Origin: Verrucomicrobiia bacterium
Lineage (GTDB): Bacteria; Verrucomicrobiota; Verrucomicrobiia; CAIQCK01
Length of the DNA: 14,570 bases
Assembly (NCBI GenBank): GCA_026417675.1
Contig: JAOACV010000011.1
Span: 353-14,922, forward strand
Direction: 5' to 3'
A model generated the notes under the pieces. That model worked only from the letters and a program-made list of their open reading frames with translations. It had not been told where the DNA came from and ran no database searches. The position numbers were made by a program, and so were the translations under genes. Shown one piece after another: positions 1 through 7,601 of the stretch; within the stretch, counting starts at the first letter, position 1, and each line of letters begins with the position of its first letter.

Positions 1-63
1 ATCGCACCTCTGGAGCAGGAACCGGAGGAGTTTGCCGCTGGTGGCGTCGCTGCAGCCTATTAA
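1..63 (+). CDS. 3' end of an upstream protein gene (partial)
   Basis: Frame 1 is open from the window edge to a TAA at 61-63 and encodes only 20 residues, ending EFAAGGVAAAY. No domain can be recognised in so short a tail. A terminator-like hairpin with a T run follows about 25 bases after the stop, which fits the end of a transcription unit. The frame could be open by chance in GC-rich DNA, so confidence is low. Confidence 0.35.
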   Translation: MAPLEQEPEEFAAGGVAAAY

Positions 64-94
64 GGAGGCAGGAATGAAAAAAACTCTTGCCTAA
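62..94 (+). other. Strong Shine-Dalgarno and six-codon ORF (leader peptide candidate)
   Basis: AAGGAGG at 62-68 lies 5 bases before ATG 74-76, the best ribosome binding site seen in the window. The frame reads MKKTLA and stops at TAA 92-94. The lysine codons and the first base of the next codon form a run of seven A (77-83). The stop codon lies in the loop of the terminator-like hairpin at 87-107. It could be a leader peptide, or the stump of a gene whose signal peptide began MKKTLA. No function is assigned. Confidence 0.3.
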
Positions 95-107
95 GCCGGC
101 AATTTTT
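87..107 (+). terminator. Weak intrinsic terminator
   Basis: TTGCC (87-91) pairs with GGCAA (98-102) across a six-base loop and is followed directly by five T (103-107). An A run at 77-83 lies on the 5' side, so the structure could also act on the opposite strand. The stem is only 5 bp, so termination may be inefficient. It sits between the upstream gene tail and the PEP-CTERM gene. Confidence 0.4.
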
Positions 108-116
108 GGGAGAAGG

Positions 117-138
117 CTGCCGTTTCAAAACACGGCAG
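117..138 (+). repeat. Inverted repeat upstream of the PEP-CTERM gene
   Basis: CTGCCG (117-122) and CGGCAG (133-138) form a 6 bp stem with a ten-base A/T-rich loop, about 40 bases before the PEP-CTERM start codon. An A run follows it but no T run, so it does not look like a plus-strand terminator. It may be a leader hairpin or a regulator site; a chance occurrence is possible. Confidence 0.25.
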
Positions 139-178
139 AAAACGGTTGCTGGCAGTCTTGAGTGAGCAGGATGGTCAC

Positions 179-775
179 ATGAACAACGTGAGAATTTTGT
201 TGGTTGCCGGGATGTTGGCGAGCGCAACACTCGCGTGGGGGGCGCCAATGCTGGGCCTAGTCAAGGCCGGAACGGAGTTGACGACCGAAACGCTTGGTTA
301 CGTGCCGGCGACATACAGTTTGGACCTCATCTACAACAGTGACGGAAACACGATCAGCCTGCTGACGTATTGGGTTTCACTGACCGGGACGCCGGGCACT
401 GTCACGTATGGAGCTACCCCGGTCACCGGTCTGGGCAGCGCCACGCAAGCCTGGCAAGACGCGGACTTGTTGCTGGGGCCTTCATCGGGAGCTCCACTAA
501 CCACTTGGACGTATTGGGGCAAAGCGGTCGGCGAATATGCCGCGACCAGCACGCAACACGTCGTCAGACTTCAATTCAATACTTCGTTGCTCGGAGAGGG
601 CAGCTACTGGTTTACCCCCATCGGCGAAGAAGCTGCGAACGACAGCATCCAATACGGACCGCCTTTTGCTTCGCCCGGGGCGTTTAACCTGATCATCGTT
701 CCGGAGCCGGGCGCGGGAGTGTTGCTGGCGTTGGGCAGCCTTGCGCTGCTGCGTCGCCGTCGCCAAGGTCGCTGA
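179..775 (+). CDS. PEP-CTERM sorting-domain exported protein
   Basis: A 198-residue secreted protein. Residues 1-22 are a Sec-type signal peptide (start MNNVRILLV, then a hydrophobic stretch ending near AWGA). The middle is a small, Ser/Thr/Gly-rich, probably beta-sheet domain that I do not recognise. The last 25 residues are a textbook PEP-CTERM signal: VPEPG (about 174-178), a hydrophobic segment, then RRRRQGR. In this family the tail is cut by an exosortase and the protein is delivered to the envelope or extracellular matrix, often with exopolysaccharide genes. No exosortase is in the window. ATG 179 is chosen because AGGA (168-171) precedes it by 7 bases and it starts the signal peptide; an in-frame TTG at 146 would add 11 unhelpful residues. 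The role of the mature protein is unknown. Confidence 0.85.
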   Translation: MNNVRILLVAGMLASATLAWGAPMLGLVKAGTELTTETLGYVPATYSLDLIYNSDGNTISLLTYWVSLTGTPGTVTYGATPVTGLGSATQAWQDADLLLGPSSGAPLTTWTYWGKAVGEYAATSTQHVVRLQFNTSLLGEGSYWFTPIGEEAANDSIQYGPPFASPGAFNLIIVPEPGAGVLLALGSLALLRRRRQGR

Positions 776-883
776 CACAGAACCGGTCCACATCGGCCGG
801 GCAAGTCGGATGATGAGGAGGCCTGCGCCTAGTGGCGGGGCGATTGCCTCCGCGAGCGTCGCCAGCGGGGCGGGGGATAAAGT

Positions 884-3400
884 ATGAAACAATCTCCAGA
901 AGAGCCGGCGCGGTTTTCGACGGAGGCGCTGCAAACGGCGCTTCGCCCGTTCATCATTGGCTTGTTGTTGATGCTGGGGGCCGCGTTCCTGTTGTTGTTT
1001 TACGCAAGCAACCAATTCCGGGGCTTGGCTCACGCGGAAGCGATGGATCAGGCCCAGGTTGGCCGCAATCTGTTTCGCGGAGAAGGTTTCACCACTTTCT
1101 TTATCCGTCCGCTCAGCATGTGGCAGTTCAGCCAGCAACCGCGCTGGCGCAGTTACCGGCTCGAACGCCATCCGGACATTGTCCATCCGCCGCTTTACCC
1201 GGCGCTAATCGCTGGCGTGTTTTACATGATGCAGAAGGGCGATTTGTCGCCGTCGGAAACAGCGCCAGCGAATCAGCAAGCCCGTGCCGGAGACAAAGAC
1301 CGGTCGTTTTTGATGGCGGTCCTGGGATGGCCATACTGGCATTGGGTTGCGTTGGCAATTGCGGTCGGCTGGATCATTGTGTTTGCCGTCGTCGGCCTCC
1401 CGAAGCATGTCATGCCGGAGTCGCTGCCGTTGCATCTCGGAGGCATCCTCTTTTTCCTGTTCCTGTTCGCTCTGCACTGGCACACGAGCAGTTCGCCTGT
1501 GTTTGTTGCCCGGCAACCTCACGCGCCGGGCGCGTCGCCGTGGGACATCGTCTTGAGGGGCGAAAGGCCGCCTTCCGAAGAAGGGAAAACCCTCGAAGTC
1601 CTCCCCCAATCCAAGCTGCCGCCGTCCACCGCCGCGGGATCAAGCGGCGCTGCCGACAGCCGGGATCTGTCCGCGGCGCGCCGATTGTTGCCGGGAGCCG
1701 CTTTTGTGTTTTGGCCGTATTGGCCTTGGATTCTCGTGGCGGTTGCCGCGGCCTGCGTGGCATGGTTGCTGAAACGATGGCGCTCTGGGCGACTGCGGCC
1801 CGGAGAAACCGGCTGGTTGGCCGCGGTCATTGGCGCGTGTCTGGCTTTGATCGTCTTGCATTCGTTGCCGCGGATGTCTTTCGAAGTGGGGTCACAGGAA
1901 ACCTTCACACAATTCGGCCCGGACCGTTGTCTGGTCTATGGCATCGGCTTGCCGCTTACGCTGCTCAATGCGTGGCTTGTCTATCTGGTGGCCCGCCGTT
2001 TGTTTGACCGCCGAGCGGGGGTCATGGCGGCCTGTCTCTTTGTGCTCTCAGACGCTGTCTGCCAATACGCCGTGTCCGGATTAAGCGTGCCGCTCGCAAT
2101 GACGTGGACGTTGCTGGCGTTCCATGCGCTGAGCGCCGCGGATGAGCGGCGGGAGAAACAACGGGCTTTAGGAACCCAGTTCCTCTGGCTGGCGGCGGCG
2201 GGCGCGCTGATTGGTTTAGCGTTCCTGACCAAGTATGCCGCAGGATGGTTGTTGGTGCCGGCCTGTGTGCTGTGCTGGCTGTGTTGGGGGCGCCGGTTCG
2301 GATCGCTGGGAGTCGCGACGATGGTCGTGGCCTTCCTGATCGTGACCGGGCCGTGGCTGGCGCGCAATGTCGTCGTCTCCGGCAGCGCATTGGGCCTCGC
2401 CAAGTATGGCTTGCTCGAACGCTCCGCCATCTATCCGGGTGACCTGTTGCAACGGATGTTGGAACCCAGGTTCTGGCCGTTCTCCCCGCACTTGCTCGCC
2501 GCCAAGGTCATCGGGAACGCCCATCAGTTACTGACCGACAGCCCTTGGATGACCGGTTGCGGCGTGATTCTGGTTGGATTCATCGCGGCGCTTTGTTATC
2601 GCTTCCGCGAACCGCGAGTGAATCGTTTCAAGTGGTGGACGCTCGGCGCCCTCGGCACGCTGTTTTTCGTCGCTTGCGCGGTGGGAATCGAACCGCGAGT
2701 GGAGTCGTCCGTCGCGCAGGCGGGCAACCTGCCTGTGTTGATGGCGCCGCTCTTGGCGGTGTTCGCAGCCGGTTTCTTTTTCGCGTGGCTGGGGACGCTT
2801 GAACTGCCGAAGCTCAAGCGTCGCGGTCTCGTCCTGCTCGCAACCGTAGCGGCCGCGCTGCCGCTGTTGCTGCGGCTGGGGGCAACACCCCCCGGCCGGT
2901 TCGCTTATCCGCCTTATCATCCGCCGACGATTCACCGCATCGCCAGCTATCTGGAGCCGCACGAATTTATGACCAGCGACCTGCCTTGGGCCGTGGCGTG
3001 GTATGGGGATCGTCGTTGCATCTGGCTGCCGTTCAGACCCGCGGAGTTTTACCGAATCAACGATTACCACCAGCACATCTCGGCCCTGCTGGCCACGCCG
3101 GTCACTTTGAACGGCCGCTACCTCACGGAAGTCACCTTGGGCGAATGGGCGCCGTGGGCCTCGATCCTGGGCTTTCTGCATTTCCCCGCTCATTTCCCGT
3201 TGCGGGTTGGTCATCTCGTCGTCGGCATGAATCTCGCCGCCTTGGAATGGGACATCTACCGCACGCTCGACGTCGAAAAAGTCGTCGGGGGCGTGCACAT
3301 GGTTCTGCTCTGCGACCGGAAACGATGGGTCAGCCAAGGCCACGGAACGCCCGCGATCCCGCCCGCCGCCTCGCCTGGAGAAAGCAAACCCGCCCGATGA
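884..3400 (+). CDS. GT39-like polytopic membrane glycosyltransferase
   Basis: An 838-residue multispanning protein of the GT-C type (GT39/ArnT/PMT-like), expected to move a sugar from a polyprenyl-phosphate donor to a lipid or protein on the outer face of the cytoplasmic membrane. A membrane helix at about 23-41 is followed by the loop EAMDQAQVGRNLFRGEGF, with Asp55 in the place of the catalytic acid of GT-C enzymes, and by HPPLYP at 101-106. The usual core resumes near 350 (YGIGLPLTLLNAWLVYLVAR, then RRLFDRRAG) with further helices to about 660 and a soluble C-terminal domain (about 670-838). Between 110 and 345 is an extra segment with about four helices and a Pro/Ser-rich loop. ATG 884 starts the N-terminal amphipathic leader; no good Shine-Dalgarno is seen. 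Acceptor and donor cannot be told from sequence. Confidence 0.8.
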   Translation: MKQSPEEPARFSTEALQTALRPFIIGLLLMLGAAFLLLFYASNQFRGLAHAEAMDQAQVGRNLFRGEGFTTFFIRPLSMWQFSQQPRWRSYRLERHPDIVHPPLYPALIAGVFYMMQKGDLSPSETAPANQQARAGDKDRSFLMAVLGWPYWHWVALAIAVGWIIVFAVVGLPKHVMPESLPLHLGGILFFLFLFALHWHTSSSPVFVARQPHAPGASPWDIVLRGERPPSEEGKTLEVLPQSKLPPSTAAGSSGAADSRDLSAARRLLPGAAFVFWPYWPWILVAVAAACVAWLLKRWRSGRLRPGETGWLAAVIGACLALIVLHSLPRMSFEVGSQETFTQFGPDRCLVYGIGLPLTLLNAWLVYLVARRLFDRRAGVMAACLFVLSDAVCQYAVSGLSVPLAMTWTLLAFHALSAADERREKQRALGTQFLWLAAAGALIGLAFLTKYAAGWLLVPACVLCWLCWGRRFGSLGVATMVVAFLIVTGPWLARNVVVSGSALGLAKYGLLERSAIYPGDLLQRMLEPRFWPFSPHLLAAKVIGNAHQLLTDSPWMTGCGVILVGFIAALCYRFREPRVNRFKWWTLGALGTLFFVACAVGIEPRVESSVAQAGNLPVLMAPLLAVFAAGFFFAWLGTLELPKLKRRGLVLLATVAAALPLLLRLGATPPGRFAYPPYHPPTIHRIASYLEPHEFMTSDLPWAVAWYGDRRCIWLPFRPAEFYRINDYHQHISALLATPVTLNGRYLTEVTLGEWAPWASILGFLHFPAHFPLRVGHLVVGMNLAALEWDIYRTLDVEKVVGGVHMVLLCDRKRWVSQGHGTPAIPPAASPGESKPAR

Positions 3401-3462
3401 CGAGCGCGCGGAAACCGTTTGCCGCCGCCGTCGCGCCGCCGTAAGTTCGCCCCGCTTGTCCG

Positions 3463-4650
3463 ATGAGACTGCCTGTCTATCTCGATTACCATGCCACAAC
3501 GCCGGTGGACCCGCGCGTGCTCGCGGCGATGCTGCCGTTTTTCAGCGAGGAGTTCGGCAATGCAGCCAGTCGCACGCATGTGTTCGGCTGGCGCTCGGCG
3601 GCAGCAGGGGACGCAGCACGCGCGCAGGTGGCCGAGATCATCGGGGCGCGGTCGCCAGAGGAGATCGTCTTCACCAGCGGCGCGACCGAGTCGGTCAATC
3701 TCGCCCTCAAGGGCGTCGCATCGGCCCACCGCAGCCGGGGCGACCACATCGTCACCGTGGCGACCGAACATCGCGCGGTGCTCGACACCTGTCGGCGGCT
3801 CCAAAAGGAAGGTTTCCGCGTCACCTACCTGCCCGTGGACCCGAATGGAATGATTGCTCTCGATGGTCTGCACGCAGCGATCACCAACCGCACGTTGCTG
3901 GTCAGCGTTATGGCCGCCAACAACGAGGTCGGCACCCTCGCGCTGCTGGCGCAGATCGCCCGCATCGCTCGCGAGCGCGGCGCGGTGTTTCACACCGACG
4001 CGACCCAGGCCGTCGGCAAAGTGCCGATGAATGTCCAAGCGATGGGCGTGGACCTTCTCTCCTTCAGCGCCCCCAAGATGTGTGGCCCGAAGGGAATCGG
4101 CGCGCTCTACGTCCGGCACGGCATCGAAATCGCGCCGCAGATGGACGGCGGCGGGCACGAGTTCGGGTTGCGTTCCGGCACGCTCAACGTCCCCGCTATC
4201 GTCGGCTTCGGCGCGGCCTGCGAGCTGTGTCGCCAGGAGATGGCCGCGGAAAGCGACCGCGTGCGACGATTGCGCGACCGGCTGCATCAGGCGCTCGCCG
4301 CCGGACTGGATGGTGTCACGCTGCATGGTCACCCGACGGAACGATTGCCGGGAAACCTCAACCTCAGTTTTGCCGGCGCGCAGGCCGAGACCGTGATGGC
4401 CATGTTGAAAGATGTTGCTGTTTCATCCGCGTCCGCATGCGCCACCGCGAGCGTGGAGCCGTCCCACGTCCTGCGGGCCATGGGCGTGAAACGCTCGCTC
4501 GCTCATTGCTCCATCCGCTTTGGCCTCGGCCGCTTCACGACCGAGGAAGAGATAGACTACGCCGCGCGATGCGTTATCGAGGTCGTCCAGCAGGTGCGCG
4601 CCATGTCGCCGATGGACCAACTGGCCGCAGTGGCGGCGCGAAGTTGCTAG
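3463..4650 (+). CDS. Cysteine desulfurase, IscS/NifS type (class V aminotransferase fold)
   Basis: A 395-residue PLP enzyme that takes sulfur from cysteine as an enzyme persulfide, leaving alanine, and supplies Fe-S cluster or thio-cofactor synthesis. Visible landmarks: YLDYHATTP at the N-terminus; SGATES at 72-77; TEH with His103, the PLP-stacking histidine; HTDATQ with Asp179 and Gln182; PLP lysine Lys205 in SAPKMCGPKG; GGGHEFGLRSGT at 229-240; SSASACATAS with catalytic Cys326; and FGLGRFTTEEEID near the end. The residue before the PLP lysine is Pro instead of the usual His. The C-terminus stops after SPMDQLAAVAARSC and lacks the longer tail that in E. coli IscS helps bind IscU. No iscU, iscR, suf or tRNA-thiolation gene is in the window. 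The PQQ-like gene begins 7 bases after its stop. Confidence 0.93.
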   Translation: MRLPVYLDYHATTPVDPRVLAAMLPFFSEEFGNAASRTHVFGWRSAAAGDAARAQVAEIIGARSPEEIVFTSGATESVNLALKGVASAHRSRGDHIVTVATEHRAVLDTCRRLQKEGFRVTYLPVDPNGMIALDGLHAAITNRTLLVSVMAANNEVGTLALLAQIARIARERGAVFHTDATQAVGKVPMNVQAMGVDLLSFSAPKMCGPKGIGALYVRHGIEIAPQMDGGGHEFGLRSGTLNVPAIVGFGAACELCRQEMAAESDRVRRLRDRLHQALAAGLDGVTLHGHPTERLPGNLNLSFAGAQAETVMAMLKDVAVSSASACATASVEPSHVLRAMGVKRSLAHCSIRFGLGRFTTEEEIDYAARCVIEVVQQVRAMSPMDQLAAVAARSC

Positions 4651-4657
4651 GTTTTCC

Positions 4658-5965
4658 ATGAGAAACGCATTCATCCTTGCCTTCGTGCTCCCGACCCTTG
4701 CAGCAGCGACAACCTTGGCCGGACCGTCACGGGATCCCACCGAGGTCTGGCCGCAATTTCGGGGCCCCAATGGCGCGGGGTTGTCATCGTCGAAAAACGT
4801 CCCGGCCACCTGGAGCCGCGCGGAAAACGTCCTCTGGCGCGCCGAGCTGGGCAGCGGGCATTCGTCGCCGGTGATCTGGGGCGACTGGATTTTGCTGACC
4901 GTATTCAAAGGCGCGGCTCTGCCGTTGGCGACACAACCGCGCAGTCTGCGCGAGCGTCTGTTGGGCGGCGTGCCGCAGCGAGGCGAGTTGTGGACGGTCT
5001 GCCTGAACCGCGCCGACGGCAAGGTTCTCTGGGAAAAGAAATGTCCCGCGTCCGCCATCGAGACTGTGCATCAAACCAGCAACCCCGCCGCTTCCAGCCC
5101 CGTCACCGACGGCGAGCATGTGTGGGTCTATTTCGGCTCCTACGGCGTGCTGTGCTACGACCTCGCCGGCAACCTCGCGTGGGAGAAACCGCTCGGCCCG
5201 TTTGAGAACAAATGGGGCGCGTCGGGCAGTTCGCCCGTGCTCTACGGCGGCTCGTTGATTCTGAATCTCAACAACGACGACCAAGCGTTCGTGCTCGCGC
5301 TGGACAAACGCACCGGCCGGCAGAAATGGAAGACCAACCGGCCGCCCCAGCGCACCTACGCCACGCCGATGCTTTGGGACGTTGGCGGCCAGCGGCACCT
5401 CATCATCAACGGCGCCGAGCACGTCGTCGCCTACGACCCCGACACCGGCAGGGAACTCTGGCGCTGCGGTGGCATGACCAAGTTCGTCAACCCGACACCC
5501 GTGGCCGGCCACGGCCTGCTTTTCGTCGCCGCCAACGGCCCCGGCGGCAGCGTCGTGATGGCCATCAAGCCCGGCGGTCGCGGCGACATCACCGGCTCGC
5601 ACGTGGCTTGGCGGAACTTCGGCCAGGCGCCCTACGTGCCGTCGCCGTTGCTCGTGGGCGATTATTTGTTCGTCGTGAAGAACGGCGGCATGGCGACCTG
5701 CTTCGAGGCCCGCACAGGCAAGGTGATGTGGAAAGAACTGCTGCCAGCCAAGGGCAATTACTACGCCTCGCCCGTCCATGCCGACGGCAAGATTTATGTC
5801 GCCAACGAAAAAGACGGCGCGTTCACAGTGTTCGCCGCGTCCCCGGCGTTCAAGGTTCTTGGGACGCCCGTCATGGGCGAGCGCACGATGGCCACGCCGG
5901 CGATTGTGGACGGCAGGATTTACCTTCGCACCGAGAAGGCGCTGTATTGCGTCGGGACGAAGTGA
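4658..5965 (+). CDS. PQQ-like beta-propeller repeat protein, exported (copy 1)
   Basis: A 435-residue protein with a signal peptide (MRNAFILAFVLPTLAAATTLAG) followed by WPQFRGPNGAGLS, the N-terminal signature of secreted PQQ-like propellers common in Planctomycetota and Verrucomicrobiota. Repeat blades show the A-D/N-xx-TG-xxx-W pattern: ADGKVLWE (119-126), LAGNLAWE (169-176), DKRTGRQKWK (216-225), DPDTGRELWR (260-269) and EARTGKVMWK (350-359). These resemble BamB and quinoprotein dehydrogenase folds, but no catalytic heme or dehydrogenase motif is seen, so PQQ binding is unproven and a binding or scaffold role is equally possible. The start is 7 bases after the cysteine desulfurase stop without a clear Shine-Dalgarno, suggesting co-transcription. 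It is a paralogue of the protein encoded at 6069-7388. Confidence 0.85.
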   Translation: MRNAFILAFVLPTLAAATTLAGPSRDPTEVWPQFRGPNGAGLSSSKNVPATWSRAENVLWRAELGSGHSSPVIWGDWILLTVFKGAALPLATQPRSLRERLLGGVPQRGELWTVCLNRADGKVLWEKKCPASAIETVHQTSNPAASSPVTDGEHVWVYFGSYGVLCYDLAGNLAWEKPLGPFENKWGASGSSPVLYGGSLILNLNNDDQAFVLALDKRTGRQKWKTNRPPQRTYATPMLWDVGGQRHLIINGAEHVVAYDPDTGRELWRCGGMTKFVNPTPVAGHGLLFVAANGPGGSVVMAIKPGGRGDITGSHVAWRNFGQAPYVPSPLLVGDYLFVVKNGGMATCFEARTGKVMWKELLPAKGNYYASPVHADGKIYVANEKDGAFTVFAASPAFKVLGTPVMGERTMATPAIVDGRIYLRTEKALYCVGTK

Positions 5966-6068
5966 ATCCCAAGGCCTGATGTGCGACGGGACCGGGGCTA
6001 TGGTCTCTGAGGAGTCGCAGCCGTGCCCGCCGCAACCTTTTCCCTCAGCACGCTGTTCCTTGCGCGGC

Positions 6069-7388
6069 TCAACGCGCCGGCGCAGGCTTGCGGGCGCTGA
6101 TGCACCACAGCGTCTGCTGGGTGCGGAAAAACAACTCTCCGTTGGATGCCGCGAGCGAGGAGTTGGTCGGCTCCTTCAACGAGTTCACGGCGAGCAGCTC
6201 AAATTTCGGGCCGGCCTTGACGACCACAATGTCGCCGGATTGCAGCGGCAGGTAGATGCGATCGCCGGCCAGCAGCATGGACGACCAACTGCCGCCTTTG
6301 GTGCCTCGGATTCTTTCCTCCCATACGGTCTTGCCGGTGGCCAGTTCGAGGCAGCAGACCTGGCCTGCTGGAAAGTAGATGCGGCCATCCTTGATGACGC
6401 CGGAGCCGATGCCGCCTTTGGCGCGCACTTGGTGCCACAGCCGCCGCGTGGCGGTCACGTCGCCTTCGCCGCCGGCCTTGACGGCGAGCGAGTTGCCGTG
6501 GTAGCCGCCCATCGCGACCACGACGCCTTCGCCGAAGATCGCCGAGTTATAGACCAGCGGATTCAACCCGCCGCAGCGCCACAACACGCGGCCGGTCGCC
6601 GGATCGAACGCTATTGTCTCCATCGGGAAGCTCAAGACGAGCTCGTCGCGGTGGCCTGCGCGCACGACGATGGGCGTGCTCCACGTGCCCACCACGCCGT
6701 TGGTCCGGCCTGCGAAGCCGTCCGTGCGGCCCGTGGCGTCCCATTCCGGTTCGTCGAACTTCCAAAGCGTCCGGCCGGTTTTTTTGTCGAGCGCGGTCAG
6801 GAACGCGCCCTTGGCTGGACCGTGGTAGTGGATGCAAAGGTTCTTGTAGATCACCGGCGAAGAAGCGTTGCCCCATATGTGATCGAGTTTGCCGAGGTCC
6901 CTCCGCCACAATTCGTTGCCGTTCATGTCGTAGCAAACAAGCCCGGCGGAGCCAAAGCTGGTAATCACGCGCTCGCCGTCCGTGACCGGCGACGCCGAGC
7001 AGTAGGGATTGCTTTGGTGCGTGCGCTCCGGCTCGGCATAGACCACGCCCTTCTGCCACAACAGCCGTCCGTCGGCGCGATGGAAACACATCAACGTGCG
7101 CCGATGCTCCGCCTCGATCGCCTGCGTGATGAACACCCGCTCGCCCCACACCACAGGCGTGGCGTTGCCGCGTTCGGGCAGCTTGACCCGCCAGCGGATG
7201 TTCTCCGTATCGCTCCATTTCAATGGCAGATTGCTCTCCGTTGTGATGCCGCTGCCCGCCGCGCCGCCGCGCCACGCCGGCCAGTTCGCGGCAACGGCGC
7301 ACGGAGCGTTGGCAGACACGGCTCCGCCCAAAGCAACGAAAACAAGAAAACGCAATGCAGAGGGTGGGAGCGCAAGGTTGTTTTTCAT
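6069..7388 (-). CDS. PQQ-like beta-propeller repeat protein, exported (copy 2)
   Basis: A 439-residue secreted propeller. ATG 7388 is chosen because it begins a clear signal peptide (MKNNLALPPSALRFLVFVAL, cleavage near residue 33); the frame is open 30 codons further upstream but that part has no signal-like start. The mature part opens with NWPAWRGGAAGSGIT and has blade motifs RADGRLLWQ, MNGNELWR, DKKTGRTLWK, DPATGRVLWR and LATGKTVWEE. It shares the domain plan and many positions with the copy at 4658-5965 (for example the WRCGG segment after the fourth blade motif), but the loops differ, so the two are old paralogues. It is the last gene of the minus-strand hydrolase block, 213 bases downstream of the M28 peptidase gene. 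No Shine-Dalgarno is evident. Enzymatic activity is unproven. Confidence 0.85.
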   Translation of the reverse strand: MKNNLALPPSALRFLVFVALGGAVSANAPCAVAANWPAWRGGAAGSGITTESNLPLKWSDTENIRWRVKLPERGNATPVVWGERVFITQAIEAEHRRTLMCFHRADGRLLWQKGVVYAEPERTHQSNPYCSASPVTDGERVITSFGSAGLVCYDMNGNELWRRDLGKLDHIWGNASSPVIYKNLCIHYHGPAKGAFLTALDKKTGRTLWKFDEPEWDATGRTDGFAGRTNGVVGTWSTPIVVRAGHRDELVLSFPMETIAFDPATGRVLWRCGGLNPLVYNSAIFGEGVVVAMGGYHGNSLAVKAGGEGDVTATRRLWHQVRAKGGIGSGVIKDGRIYFPAGQVCCLELATGKTVWEERIRGTKGGSWSSMLLAGDRIYLPLQSGDIVVVKAGPKFELLAVNSLKEPTNSSLAASNGELFFRTQQTLWCISARKPAPAR

Positions 7389-7601
7389 GGTGTGTGTCGG
7401 CGAACAAATGATTGATCCGGCTCGGTTCAGTTTACAGCCGGACGGGCGCAGGTTACACCGTAGGCGATGGCAACGCAAGCGATTCGCGCCGGCGCTCGCG
7501 ACGCTGCAAGGGATAGGCTTTTCGGGGCGTCCCCCAAGGCGCGTCTCGGAGTCATCGCCGGTGAACGGATCCGCCAGCCCATTACCTGTGCGCGTTTTTT
7601 T

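Noticed and set aside
2528..4332. Long minus-strand frames (323 and 358 codons) across the GT39-like and desulfurase genes
   Set aside because: They are shadows with His/Arg/Gln-rich products that cut across a gene boundary on the other strand.
3456..4661. A 401-codon plus-strand frame over the cysteine desulfurase gene
   Set aside because: It is the +1 shadow of a gene with all IscS landmarks; its product is Arg/Pro/Gly-rich low-complexity sequence.
5966..6068. Possible bidirectional terminator between the convergent propeller genes
   Set aside because: CTGAGG (6007-6012) and CCTCAG (6043-6048) are complementary but 30 bases apart, with no T run on either side.
5778..7415. A 545-codon plus-strand frame opposite the second propeller gene
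   Set aside because: It is antisense to a clear PQQ-like gene and its product is repetitive Arg/Ala/Gln-rich; high GC at third positions removes stops.
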